Assembly (NCBI GenBank): GCA_016715885.1
Contig: JADJXL010000022.1
Span: 186,001 to 250,000 of the forward strand
Origin: Polyangiaceae bacterium
GTDB taxonomy: Bacteria; Myxococcota_A; Polyangia; Polyangiales; Polyangiaceae
Direction: 5' to 3'
Length of the DNA stretch: 64,000 nt
Translations under genes and position numbers: made by a program
The notes under the pieces: model-generated
Databases searched by the model: none
Told to the model about the DNA's origin: nothing
What the model saw: the letters and a program-made list of their open reading frames with translations, nothing else
Shown here: positions 36,187 to 47,028 of the stretch, piece by piece
Layout: each line of letters begins with the position of its first letter
How positions within the stretch are numbered: position 1 is the first letter of the stretch

Positions 36187-36315
36187 CTCGCTTCGCGCGC
36201 GTGGGACGCGCGCTCGCGAGAGTCTTGTTTACGATGGGGGGGCCGAGGCTCGCCTCCCGGTGTTTTTGCGCTGCGCACAAAAACACGGCGAGGCTCGGCC
36301 CCCCCATACCCCCCG
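36187..36315. repeat. Dispersed GC hairpin repeat, copy 2
   Basis: Second copy of the element at 18015-18115. Here the main stem is a perfect 19-base inverted repeat (36236-36254 with 36287-36305). It encloses an inner hairpin (GTGTTTTTGCGC...GCACAAAAACAC) that copy 1 lacks. Both copies end CATACCCCCCG. It lies between convergent genes. Confidence 0.75.
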
Positions 36316-36344
36316 AATTTGCCTCAATCCAGATGAGTGGCGCA

Positions 36345-37529
36345 CTAAAGTCTATCAGAAGCCTCGATCAAATCTCCCTCGACAAACCTGCTCGGACGAA
36401 GCGCAGACGTGTCGAGCGTCGATGTTTTCCCGTCCACGATCATTTCTGCAAGCAACTTTCCGAGCGCTGGGGCATGCATGACACCGTGCCCGGACGAACC
36501 ATTGACCAAGTACAAGTTCTGACACCCAGGCGCCGGCCCTAAAATGGCATGTTTGTCGGGGCTCATTTCGTAAAGACCCGCCCATGAACGCGCGGAATCG
36601 ATACGGACGCCGGCCAGGCAAGGAATTCGCTCCGGTGCGATTTCTGCAATTCGTTCGAGCCAGTCCGGATCGACGTCCGTGCAAAATGGATCGCCTGTTC
36701 GTCCTGGCGTGGGCCACAGCAACATCACACGCCCGTCGCGCACTCGCAGGTGAAACCCGTCGTTCATGAATATCGTGAGCGGCATGTCGTCCGGCAATCG
36801 ATTGCATGGTTCCGTGAGCGCCACTTGCCTGCGGAGCGGCACCACGGGAAGGTCGACGTCCGCGAATTTTGCAATGCTCTGCGCCCACGCTCCGCCCGCA
36901 TCGACCACGGCATTGGCTTGGATGACGCGACCGTCATGTGCGAGAAGGGTGTGAATTTTACCGTCCACAGATCGATCGAATCCCGCAATGGTCACATCGG
37001 GTAAAAATTTCACGCCGAGCCGTTTGGCTGCTTCGACATATCCGCGCAAAATGTCGAGCGGCCTGATGAATCCATCCGTTTGGCAAAACGCACCTCCAAC
37101 GATAGTACGCCGGTGAACGAACGGGTTTTTCTCATGTACTTCTTTTGAATTCAGCAGGATCGCTTCGTCGAGGCCGCACGTTTTTTGCAGAGCGTTTGCA
37201 CGAGCCAAGTCGTCGAATTCCTCCGAAGTCGTAGCAATCCACAAATATCCCACGGGTCGATAGCCGGGATCGACACCGGTTTCATCGGAAAAACGGCGCA
37301 AAGCTTCACGAGCGACGAGCGATAGCCGAATATTGATTTCGGTGCTGTATTGTGCGCGATATCCACCCGTGGCGCGGCCCGTACTTCCGAGGCCCGGGGA
37401 TGCTTCGCGGTCGACGACCAAAATCGATCCAGCTCGTCGTCGAGCGAGGTGGTATGCGACGCTTGCACCGATGACTCCCGCGCCGATGACGACGACATCG
37501 GCACGTTCTACGAAAGGCGGCTCGATCAC
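36345..37529 (-). CDS. FAD-dependent oxidoreductase (DAO/sarcosine oxidase type)
   Basis: A 394-residue flavoprotein of the DAO family. Dinucleotide-binding VVVIGAGVIGASVAYHLARR near the N-terminus, VDREASPGLGSTGRATGG, DAGGAWAQ, and a C-terminal LVNGSSGHGVMHAPALGKLLAE loop that closes over FAD. It oxidises an amine or amino/hydroxy acid with FAD, in the cytoplasm. GTG 37529 starts the protein just before the FAD motif; GTG 37550 is an alternative. No ligand-specific motif was recognised. Confidence 0.88.
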   Translation of the reverse strand: MIEPPFVERADVVVIGAGVIGASVAYHLARRRAGSILVVDREASPGLGSTGRATGGYRAQYSTEINIRLSLVAREALRRFSDETGVDPGYRPVGYLWIATTSEEFDDLARANALQKTCGLDEAILLNSKEVHEKNPFVHRRTIVGGAFCQTDGFIRPLDILRGYVEAAKRLGVKFLPDVTIAGFDRSVDGKIHTLLAHDGRVIQANAVVDAGGAWAQSIAKFADVDLPVVPLRRQVALTEPCNRLPDDMPLTIFMNDGFHLRVRDGRVMLLWPTPGRTGDPFCTDVDPDWLERIAEIAPERIPCLAGVRIDSARSWAGLYEMSPDKHAILGPAPGCQNLYLVNGSSGHGVMHAPALGKLLAEMIVDGKTSTLDTSALRPSRFVEGDLIEASDRL

Positions 37530-37625
37530 GGCGGCACCGTAGCGAACCACGCCGTTTCGTGCAAGTCGACCCGAGCATGATTCCGAGCTTGAAAAACGCT
37601 GGCGACTTCTGCGAACATGGAGAGC

Positions 37626-39152
37626 ATGTTCGACGCGCAGCGGATCTTGGGAGCTTTGGTTTCGGACGGTCTTGGCGGAGGAGGCGTTCGCCATTCGCGA
37701 GGTCGTCGTGATCGTGACGAAGGATTTTTCAATCGCGATCGTAATGACTATCGTCGTAATGACGACGGCATCTTGGATGGCGTTGGGGTTGGTACGGCCG
37801 TTGCCGGGGCGGCGGGGCTTGCCGCTGCCGGCGGTCTTGCGTACATGGCCTATAAGCACTTTTCGCAACCATCGGCGCCAGCCGTGCCTGGAGCGCCTGG
37901 GGCGCCCGGAATGCCTGGAGCGCCAGCGCAACCGGGATTTTTCAATCAGCTCTTGGGGAGTTCGTCGGGGCCGATTCCTCCTGGGGGCGCGCCCGCAATG
38001 GGCGCAGGACCGGGATATCCGGGTGCCGCCATGCCAGGAGCGCCGCCTGCCGGCGGTGTGTCCAATTATGGCGTTCCGACGTGGCATAACGATCCGTCGA
38101 CGTGGGGTTCGAGTGCTCCGGCACCGCAGCAGCAATGGGGAGGCGCGCCAAACCCGTCACCACAACAATGGGGCGCCGCGCCAACGGCTGCACCGCCGCA
38201 AGCAGCGCCACCGCAGCAGCAATGGGGAGGCCCCGCGACGCCGCCGCCAACGCAATGGGGCGCCGCGCCAACGGCTGCCCCGCCGCAAGCAGCGCCACCG
38301 CAACAGCAATGGGGAGGCCCCGCGACGCCGCCGCCAACGCAATGGGGCGGCGCGCCGACGGCTGCACCGCCGCACGCTGCGCCAGCGCAACAGCAATGGG
38401 GCGGCCCCGCAACGCCGCCGCCAACGCAATGGGGCGCCGCGCCGACGGCTGCACCGCCGCAAGCTGCGCCACCGCAGCAGCAATGGGGAGGCCCCGCGAC
38501 GCCGCCGCCAACGCAATGGGGTGCTCCGACAAACTCGGCTCCCGCCGGTCCTATGCCGCCTTCTGCGCAGCCGGCGGCGCCGCAATACCTTCCGCAACAA
38601 TCTCCGGCGGCGCCTCCTCCGCAATGGAACGCCGCGCCAAACCCTCCAGCGCCCGCGCCCATGGTCGCTGCGCCCGCACCTCTTGCCGCGCCAAACCCAC
38701 CCGCGCCTATCGCCGCCGAGCCGCCGGTCGCACCAGCAACTCCGCCACCGCAGCCGCCGCAACCTCCCGCAACGGCCGCGCCGTCACCGGAAGCGCAAGC
38801 CGATGCGCTCTTGCTCATCCGTGCGATGATTACCGCCGCATTCATCGATGGCCAAATCGACCCCGAGGAACGCGCGCGCATCATGAGTCGCCTTGCCGCC
38901 GCAGGCCTTGGTCCGGAAGATCAAGCCGCACTCGCCCGCGAATTCGATGCGCCACAGCCGCCGTTTGCCCTCGTCGGGCAAATTCGTTCAACCCAAATCG
39001 CCGAACAGTTTTACCTCGTGTCGATTCTCGGTGCAGGCACGGAAACCGAAGCCGAGCGCGCATATCTCAAAGGGCTCCCTCCCATGCTCGGATTGAAGCC
39101 GGATGATGTCGCGCGTTTGCACCAGAGCCTTGGGATTCCCCCAATTCCATAA
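37626..39152 (+). CDS. DUF533/TerB-like protein with tandem repeats
   Basis: A 508-residue protein. The N-terminus (FDAQRILGALV) and a TM segment with Gly/Ala-rich helix (about 50-70) match DUF533-type membrane proteins. A long Pro/Gly/Gln-rich region contains four 29-residue repeats starting QWG. A C-terminal TerB-like helical domain covers about 390-505 (LLIRAMITAAFIDGQIDPEERARIM, AYLKGLPPMLGL). In the family the role is unclear, possibly metal or stress related. ATG 37626; 37617 is an alternative. It diverges from the FAD oxidoreductase. Confidence 0.75.
   Translation: MFDAQRILGALVSDGLGGGGVRHSRGRRDRDEGFFNRDRNDYRRNDDGILDGVGVGTAVAGAAGLAAAGGLAYMAYKHFSQPSAPAVPGAPGAPGMPGAPAQPGFFNQLLGSSSGPIPPGGAPAMGAGPGYPGAAMPGAPPAGGVSNYGVPTWHNDPSTWGSSAPAPQQQWGGAPNPSPQQWGAAPTAAPPQAAPPQQQWGGPATPPPTQWGAAPTAAPPQAAPPQQQWGGPATPPPTQWGGAPTAAPPHAAPAQQQWGGPATPPPTQWGAAPTAAPPQAAPPQQQWGGPATPPPTQWGAPTNSAPAGPMPPSAQPAAPQYLPQQSPAAPPPQWNAAPNPPAPAPMVAAPAPLAAPNPPAPIAAEPPVAPATPPPQPPQPPATAAPSPEAQADALLLIRAMITAAFIDGQIDPEERARIMSRLAAAGLGPEDQAALAREFDAPQPPFALVGQIRSTQIAEQFYLVSILGAGTETEAERAYLKGLPPMLGLKPDDVARLHQSLGIPPIP
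38166..38513 (+). repeat. Four tandem 87-base in-frame repeats
   Basis: Four near-identical 87-base units (29 codons: QWG-AP...-QQQWGG-PATPPPT). The third unit has three or four substitutions. In-frame length keeps the protein open when copy number changes. Expect strain-to-strain variation or assembly collapse. Confidence 0.85.
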
Positions 39153-39166
39153 CAAACCTGACTCGA

Positions 39167-39278
39167 CCTCGGGGACGTTTGATTTCTCGGCGCTCGTGGG
39201 GGGCCCCGCTGTTTGAGCGCGCGCAGCGCGCGAGCTCGGGGGGCACCGCGAGTGCCGAGAAATCAAATGTCTCCGAGG
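39167..39278. repeat. 30-base imperfect inverted repeat between convergent genes
   Basis: Arms 39167-39196 and 39249-39278 match in 27 of 30 positions. The 52-base loop itself contains a GCGCGC hairpin and GGGGCCCC. It lies between the DUF533 gene and the methyltransferase and could act as a bidirectional terminator or a REP-like element. Confidence 0.65.
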
Positions 39279-39329
39279 TGGCCAACAAATAACGCAGAGA
39301 GGGACACCCCGTCCGCTCACCCCCTCCGC

Positions 39330-39959
39330 TTACCGCACCTGCAAACGAGCCCGCACGATCATGCTCTTCCACAAATAGGGAAGGCGCCCCGCCCCGCGAA
39401 AATCGGTCACTTTGAAGTCGAATTCTTCGAGCAACGTCGTCAGCGTCTGGCGCGACCAAAACTTGATGTGCCCGCCATCCCAAAGCGCCGTGTAATGGTG
39501 ATCCATCTTGTTCGCCAGTGCCATCGCTACATTCTTCAAATACCCGTGATATGGCGTCGACAGAATCACGTCGCCCCGTTTCGCCTCCAAGGTTTTTTGC
39601 ACCAAACGCATGTAAGCCCGTGGCGCATAAAGATGCTCGATGACCTCCGTCGATACGACGATATCAAAAGGTTTGTCCCCGAGCTCGGCAGGCAATTTGT
39701 CTTGGGATACGTCGTGCACGAAGAATCTGCCCGGGTTTTTTCGATTTGCGATTTCGACGCCCGTATGCGACGCATCCACCCCCATCACGTCGAATCCATC
39801 GGCAATCAAAAGATTCGCTATTTCCCCATTGCCGCAACCCATGTCCAAAATTCGTTTGCTCTTGTCGTACCGCAACATGTGGCGCAGCACCGGATAGATG
39901 TATCCCGTCGATTGCACGGACCTGTCGTTCCACCCGTAATCCTGATATCCGCCGCTCAT
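39330..39959 (-). CDS. Class I SAM-dependent methyltransferase
   Basis: A 209-residue Rossmann-fold methyltransferase. Motif I LDMGCGNGEIANLL, acidic D in VMGVDAS, then FDIVVSTEVIEHLYAPRAY, STPYHGY and KFWSRQTLTTLLEEF. It resembles UbiG/Methyltransf_11 enzymes found in glycan clusters. The start ATG 39959 overlaps the flippase stop by 4 bases, so it is translated with the glycan genes. It probably methylates a sugar or lipid-linked glycan intermediate; the acceptor is inferred from context. Confidence 0.85.
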   Translation of the reverse strand: MSGGYQDYGWNDRSVQSTGYIYPVLRHMLRYDKSKRILDMGCGNGEIANLLIADGFDVMGVDASHTGVEIANRKNPGRFFVHDVSQDKLPAELGDKPFDIVVSTEVIEHLYAPRAYMRLVQKTLEAKRGDVILSTPYHGYLKNVAMALANKMDHHYTALWDGGHIKFWSRQTLTTLLEEFDFKVTDFRGAGRLPYLWKSMIVRARLQVR

Positions 39960-41554
39960 GAGCTCGTTTCCTTTCCCGCTATTCGACGGAAGGGAAGTCG
40001 GTGCCGAATTTTGTCGAGCATCCGCAAACATAACGCCCGCTCTTCAGGCAAAAGCGAAATCCACAAAAGGGGTAGGGCCATCACCAAAAATACGACGGGC
40101 GTCACGAGCGCTCGCGCCGCACCCGCAGGCAATACCACATACGCGCCTGCACTCATGAGCGCCGGGGCCACGAGGCCCAGCCCGATCGCCAAAAACACTT
40201 CGCGGACAAACCCCAGCGGTTTGTCACCGAGCGCAATGCATGCCGCTCGAGGAATCGCCCACACTGCAATCACACAATCCGCCACGAGCATCGAAACCGC
40301 GGCTCCTCGAATTCCCATCGACGGCACGAGAAGCACACATAAACTCATGGAAATAAACGCATTTATCGCAAGCAGCCACACGAGGCGCCCTTGGCGATTG
40401 GTCGCCATCAGCACCGTCCAGCCCGCATACCAAACGCCCCACAAGATCGTTTGCAGAATGAAGATGCCTAGAATGACCGCATCGAGCGACAATTCGCGCA
40501 TCGTCCACGCCTGGTACACCCAAGCGCTCATCGGGAAAAACGCCAAAAGCGGAATGCCCGCCATGAATGCCACGAGTTTCGCTGCGGTCCGATGCAATCG
40601 AATGATGCGCTCTTTGTCCCCAAGCGCCTCCAGCGACGTGAGCTCGGGCCAAATCGCCGATGCAAGCTGCGTCGCCACGATCTTCCCCATGCTCGCAATC
40701 GTCCGATGCGTGGCGAGTTGCGCTACGGCAATGCCACCAAGCGCTCCTTGAATGATCATCAGATTCCCTTGGTTTGCCAAGTAATCCGCGAGAGCCGCCA
40801 GCAAAAAGAGCGCGCCCGACGGAAGCATCGCCAGGCCGTCTCGAGCATTGCCCCCGAGCGGGCGCAGGGAAAACCACGAAAAACGCCGGTGAAGATCGCG
40901 AATCACCAGACTGTAGAGCACCAGCACCATAAGCACGCGGCCCACGGCCACGGCCCAAAATGGCGCTCGGCAAAGCATCAATACCGAAAGCAAAACCACT
41001 TCGATGACGCGTTTAATCGTAAAAATCACGGCCGCTCGAGGGAGCTGCTGCGCCGCACGATACGTGCTGCTCACCACGCCGAATGGCACGTTCAAAAGCA
41101 GCTCGGCACCAAAAATGATGACCGTGAGATACGTTTCGAGCGTCGTGGCCGTGCGAATTCCAAGCCACGATTGCAGGGGCAAAAAGTAAAATGCCACTGC
41201 ACCGATGGTCCACACCACGATCGCCAAAGGACCTTGGATGCGCAGCGCGCTGTGCAGCTCGTGCAGCATCTCGTCCGTCTTGCCACGCGCATAATGCGCG
41301 TTCATTTTGTTGACGACGTGCGTTTGAACGCCCAAATCCGTCAAATTCAAAAACATCACGAGCGCTGATATCGACAGCCATTCCCCCCAGCGCTCTTTTT
41401 GCCACGTCGCCATGCCAATGGGCACGACGATGATTTGTCCCAGAATGTGAATGACCGCGCCGAGCGACAAGGCAATCGTGCTCGCCAATACGCGATCGGC
41501 AAGGCCGCTTGTTTTTGCGCGAGATTCGTTCGGGGTGACTGCAGCTTCCGACAT
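39956..41554 (-). CDS. Polysaccharide flippase (Wzx/MATE-like)
   Basis: A 532-residue integral membrane protein with about 12-14 TM helices and the character of polysaccharide biosynthesis/flippase proteins (LNLTDLGVQTHVVNKMNAHYARGK is the typical early loop; ANQGNLMIIQGALGG). It would flip lipid-linked oligosaccharide across the inner membrane. It sits between a GT4 glycosyltransferase and a methyltransferase, overlapping or nearly overlapping both. ATG 41554 is preferred over GTG 41626. Confidence 0.85.
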   Translation of the reverse strand: MSEAAVTPNESRAKTSGLADRVLASTIALSLGAVIHILGQIIVVPIGMATWQKERWGEWLSISALVMFLNLTDLGVQTHVVNKMNAHYARGKTDEMLHELHSALRIQGPLAIVVWTIGAVAFYFLPLQSWLGIRTATTLETYLTVIIFGAELLLNVPFGVVSSTYRAAQQLPRAAVIFTIKRVIEVVLLSVLMLCRAPFWAVAVGRVLMVLVLYSLVIRDLHRRFSWFSLRPLGGNARDGLAMLPSGALFLLAALADYLANQGNLMIIQGALGGIAVAQLATHRTIASMGKIVATQLASAIWPELTSLEALGDKERIIRLHRTAAKLVAFMAGIPLLAFFPMSAWVYQAWTMRELSLDAVILGIFILQTILWGVWYAGWTVLMATNRQGRLVWLLAINAFISMSLCVLLVPSMGIRGAAVSMLVADCVIAVWAIPRAACIALGDKPLGFVREVFLAIGLGLVAPALMSAGAYVVLPAGAARALVTPVVFLVMALPLLWISLLPEERALCLRMLDKIRHRLPFRRIAGKETSS

Positions 41555-41559
41555 GACGC

Positions 41560-42735
41560 TCACGAAGCTTTGGAAACCGCCTTCGCGGCCCGGACGAACC
41601 CTTCGGCGGTGTGCGGAATGTCCCACGCTCCGATGTGTTTACGCGATGCGGCTGCTTTGCGGGACAAAAGGTCTTTGTCGTCGAGCGCCGCGTCGAGGAC
41701 CCCCGCGAGCGCTTGCACGTTTCCCGCGGGGAAAACCCACCCATTGTCGGGTAAAACCAAATCCGGTACGGCCCCGACTTGATCGGATGCAACGATGGGC
41801 AGCCCGAGACACATCGCTTCGTTGATGGCCAAACCCCACGGCTCGTAATGCGACGGCAGCACGAAGAGATCCCCCACGGCATATGCTGCCGGCATACGCT
41901 GTTGATTGACGAACCCCAAAAAATGCACCCGCGAAGGCGCAAGGCGCTCGGCGAGCTCCTTGTATCGATCGCGCTCGGGCCCATCACCCACGATGACGAG
42001 ATGCGCGTTTTTCCGCGGACGCGCACCGAAAGCTCGGATCAAGTCCGCACAACCTTTGTGCGGCAAGAGTTTGGCAGCAAAAACCACGGCCACATCCGTT
42101 TCGGCAATGCCGAGCTGCGATCGGATGGCTCGAGCCTCCTGCCGCGCGTCCGCTTCGCGACCGTGGAAAAACGCATTGTCTACGGTAAATGGTGCGTGAA
42201 AAATGCGATCCTCGGGAACTCCGTAATGCGCATAATACCGAGCATTCAGCGCTCCAGAGGCGAGGGCTCCGGCAACGCTGGCAAACAAGGGCGTCAGCAA
42301 AAGTCGCTTCGCCGCGAGAACGTGTGCCGGTCGCGGATGAAGCAGCGACGAGTCGCCTCGCAAAAGCACGGGAATGCCCCAGAGCCGTGACGCAGCCAAA
42401 ACTTCGATTTCCGTGAAATGACCGTAGCCGTGCACGACGAGCGCATCGGGCTGGAAGTTGCGAATTTCGAGCGGCGCCTTCGGATTGAGCAAACCCATGA
42501 AATGGTTTGTCCCTGGATGACGCGAAAGGTTCGGGACGAGCTCGTAGTCGTACCCATCGAGCAGCGGGATATCCCAAGCGAACGAGCGGCCGAATCCCGG
42601 ATCGACGGTTTCCTTGATGCCGAAATCCCAGCAGAAAAACACCTTGAGCGTGACGTCGTTTCGTGCGGCGAGGGCCCGAAAAAGTGGCGCTTGGTACTGT
42701 ATCGGATGGCTTGCAAGAATGGCCAATCGAAGCAT
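41560..42735 (-). CDS. GT4 family glycosyltransferase
   Basis: A 391-residue GT-B glycosyltransferase. N-terminal LAILASHPIQYQAPLFRALAA, linker and C-terminal nucleotide-sugar domain with VFAAKLLPHKGCADLIRAF, VIVGDGPERDRYKELAE, and the EX7E-type motif HYEPWGLAINEAMCLGLP, all typical of GT4. It adds a sugar from an NDP-sugar to a growing glycan on the cytoplasmic side. Five bases from the flippase start. ATG 42735. Divergent from the FkbM gene. Confidence 0.9.
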   Translation of the reverse strand: MLRLAILASHPIQYQAPLFRALAARNDVTLKVFFCWDFGIKETVDPGFGRSFAWDIPLLDGYDYELVPNLSRHPGTNHFMGLLNPKAPLEIRNFQPDALVVHGYGHFTEIEVLAASRLWGIPVLLRGDSSLLHPRPAHVLAAKRLLLTPLFASVAGALASGALNARYYAHYGVPEDRIFHAPFTVDNAFFHGREADARQEARAIRSQLGIAETDVAVVFAAKLLPHKGCADLIRAFGARPRKNAHLVIVGDGPERDRYKELAERLAPSRVHFLGFVNQQRMPAAYAVGDLFVLPSHYEPWGLAINEAMCLGLPIVASDQVGAVPDLVLPDNGWVFPAGNVQALAGVLDAALDDKDLLSRKAAASRKHIGAWDIPHTAEGFVRAAKAVSKAS

Positions 42736-42900
42736 GTTGTGTGTTACCCTACTCCGCGACGCGTGCTGCAAGCTCCTTTTCGCACGTACGGAGAGCGAAC
42801 GCAACTGCCGTGTGCGATCTGTAAAGTCTTTGACAACGCGTCGCTCACGCGCGACAACTCGACCGCACGACGCGCTTGCCAAATCATCGCGAGATCACTC

Positions 42901-43721
42901 ATGAGCCTACTCGACACCATTCGTTTCGTACTTCGGCATCCGCTTGGGCAGGAGCATCCGGCGCTGGCGCTTGCGCGTTTTGCGCGTTGGCAGCTTGCGA
43001 GCCGAGTGGGTTTTGGTCCGAGTGTCGTGCCGTACGTGGAAGACGCGCACCTCATCGTTTCGCGCGGAATGACGGGCGCGACGGGCAATGTTTACGTGGG
43101 CTTGCACGAATACGACGACATGGCTTTCGTGTTGCATTTGCTTCGGCCGGATGATTTGTTCGTCGACATTGGCGCCAACATCGGCACGTATACGATTTTA
43201 GCCGCAAAGGTGGTCGGAGCACAGTGCATTTCGATCGAACCATTGCCGTCGACATTTGCTCACCTCGAAAACAATATACATTACAATCGCATCGGGAATC
43301 TCGTAGAAGTGAAAAATGTGGGTTTGGCGGCAGAGCGCGGCAATTTGCGTTTTTCTGCGAACCTCGATACGATGAACCACGTCGTCGATGAAACCTATGC
43401 GGGGCCGCAGGTGCGCGTGGATGTTTTGCCGCTCGACGAATTGCTCGACGGGCGTGTGCCTTTTGCGATGAAAATCGACGTCGAAGGTTTCGAGAGGCAA
43501 GTTCTCGCGGGCGCATCGCGAACGCTCTCCGCGCCGGGCTTGCAGGCGATCGTCATCGAAGTGAACGATCATCAGGAACGTTATGGCATTTCGGAAAAAA
43601 CCGCGCTCGATGTGCTCCGCGATGCCGGGTTTGGCTCGTACAGGTACGATGTGCGCGAAAGGCGAATCATCGCGGATGACAAGTGTTCGCCGTACGGCAA
43701 TTATGTGTTCGTGCGCAACGC

Positions 43722-43722
<1 letters not shown>
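42901..43722 (+). CDS. FkbM family methyltransferase, 3' end lost
   Basis: At least 274 residues are readable. SAM-binding FVDIGANIGTYTILAAKVVG, SIEPLPSTFAHLENNI, the FkbM-specific MKIDVEGFERQVLAGA and IEVNDHQERYG. The domain appears complete up to NYVFVRNA, then the sequence turns into G-runs at 43722. The real stop is probably within a few codons. FkbM enzymes methylate sugar or macrolide hydroxyls; here the neighbours suggest glycan. ATG 42901. Confidence 0.85.
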
Positions 43723-44746
<1,024 letters not shown>

Positions 44747-46813
44747 CGGCGCTGCCTCGGATTCATCCTGTGCCAGATGCACTTCTGCGAGGATGCGCGC
44801 CCCAAACCGCCTCCATAGTGGCATCTTCTTCGATGCGTCCGCCGGCAAATACCCCACGATCGCGTTTTGCTCCCCGGGCAGCCAAATCAAGCACCGCACG
44901 AACATCCCGCCGAATACCTCGCGCTTCTGGTAATGCCTTCCGAGCAAAAGCGCCCTCTGCATGTGCGAATCGATGTAGTTCGGCGGTAACCCCGTCTTTT
45001 CCTGGACAAACGCCTCTCGAATGCGCGCCGTCAATTCGTCGCTCACCCCCGGCGCCGCGGACAAACCCGGCGTCGTCACGAAGTCCTTGGCAACTGCAAC
45101 CGCTGCTCGAAGTTGCTCATCGGTCTGCGTGATGACCGGCACCGCCGTCGACATCGCCGCCTTCAGCGCCTCGAATTCGTCAAATGGCAATTCCAATTCA
45201 CCCGCCAAAAGCACCGTGGGCGGGACGAACATACCGTTTTGCTCGTATGCAGCAGCGAACGCTTCGTCGAGGCCTTTCGCATCCATGCGAGGCGCTTTCG
45301 CGAATGCTTCGTGACAATGGCTCACGCTCGTCATGGCGTCGGCGTCGTGCCACACGAGATGTAACGATTCACGTGCGTTTTCCACGTGTTCGTGCCCGGC
45401 AGAACCATTCGTACCGCGCGACGCACCATTCGGTGCTCCTCTCGCCCAGACGCTTTGCGCCGTATCCGATCCCGGCGCCATCGATACCGGTGGCGGCGGT
45501 GGCGCGTATGTCGGTGGAGGCATCGGTGACGCTTGTGGTGTCTTGATTTCCTGCATCGTCGGTGCGCTCGCCGGGCTCTGCGTCGGCAATGTCACTTGAC
45601 CCATCGCGATTGGCGCAGGAGGTAGCCCCGACAAACCACCTGGCCCGAATGGCAATGCACCATCGTCGCATTTACGAAGAGCCGGCGGCGCGCAATCGAC
45701 ACTGCTTGCTCCGACAAACGGAATCGCCGGCCCCTTCGCTTTCGCCCCAAAGGGCGCAATCATCGTCATCGCCGCAAACTCTTCTTCGTCCACCATTCCT
45801 GGTGGAATCGTCAGCACGAGGTCATCGTCGAGCACATCGGCATCGGGTTCGTCCAGCGATACCGAAATGCGCCCCGCTTCGGTCGCGTGACGGAGGCCAA
45901 TGCTACCTCGCCAAACCACACAGCAAATGCCTCGATCCGAATCGATCCACAAGGTATCCGCCACGAGCATCACGTCTTCCCGCTCGCCCGACGCCCGAAA
46001 CGCGACCGCTCGCGGACAAATTCCCGGCAATCGAGTGACGAGCTGTGCATGCACCGGATGCAAGTGTTCCAGGAGAAGCTGTTCGTCGGGACGAATGCTC
46101 GGCAATTGCTGATCAAGCGGAGCTGCCTGAAAGTAGGCGAAATCGAGCCCCTCGGGGAGCGGCCGTTCTTCCCATCCTGGCTGCGAAATGTGCCCGGACA
46201 AACGATCGAGGCCTTCGGTTCGTCCAGGCCATGTCGGCGCGATGGGACCATAACCAATGGGCGCAAATGTATCCGATCGTTTGACGACGTATGTTTTGGG
46301 TGGCTGCAAGTTCGGCACGGACACGAGGCCAAATGCATCAGGTGCTGCATCGAAGCTCATGCCCACGGGGTTTGGCGTGTCCGCACCTCCCGCCGCGCGC
46401 GTCCAATCCAGCGCCATTTTTGAAAAACGCGGCCCTTCGAGCATCCGCTGTTCGGGCAACCGAAATCCTCGATCACACCACACTTCGATCGACTTTGAAA
46501 AAACGCCGACACCGAGCTTCGTCACGAGCGAGCGCACCGTCTGTTTGGCCGGTGCATACGCATGCCCCACGAGCATCACATCGGCCCGCGGCTTGTACGG
46601 CACTTTATCGCTCGGAGCCACCAGCACAGCATGCACGTCGCGTTTGACGAACTGATCCTGATCGCAGATCGCCTCTTGTTCCGGCGCGAGCTTGCATTCG
46701 CCAGGTTCGAGCATGAACGTCGCTTTGACGACCACCGTTTGCGCGTACGTCCCCGCGGCCGATTGCCAGACAAACCCCGTGACTCGCATTGGGCACGACG
46801 ACACGATTTCCAT
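44747..46813 (-). CDS. DUF2169 family protein, 3' end lost
   Basis: At least 689 residues. It starts at ATG 46813 with MEIVSSCPMRVTGFVWQ and VVVKATFML, the DUF2169 signature. YVVKRSDTFAPIGYGPIAPTWPGR, SGHISQPGWEERPLPEGLDFAYFQAAP and LWIDSDRGICCVVWRG are further family segments. A Pro-rich linker leads to a C-terminal helical domain of about 200 residues, cut off by the G/C block. DUF2169 proteins often lie by VgrG, PAAR and toxins in T6SS gene sets and are suspected effector adaptors. Confidence 0.8.
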
Positions 46814-47028
46814 GACTCGCGACGCTACATGAGCACGCATGCCCGGGGCAAACCTTTTGTTTGTCGCGGTATCGATCGCCAGCACGCACCGCCAAACGGC
46901 CGACGTGGACCATGGCTCCGCCCGCTCGCGACCACTTTTCCCGAATGAAACGTGAATTACGGTGCGACTGGAACGAAAATGGAAAAATTCGTCCAGCGTG
47001 CACGTCTCGAACGTGCTACGTCTCGCCG

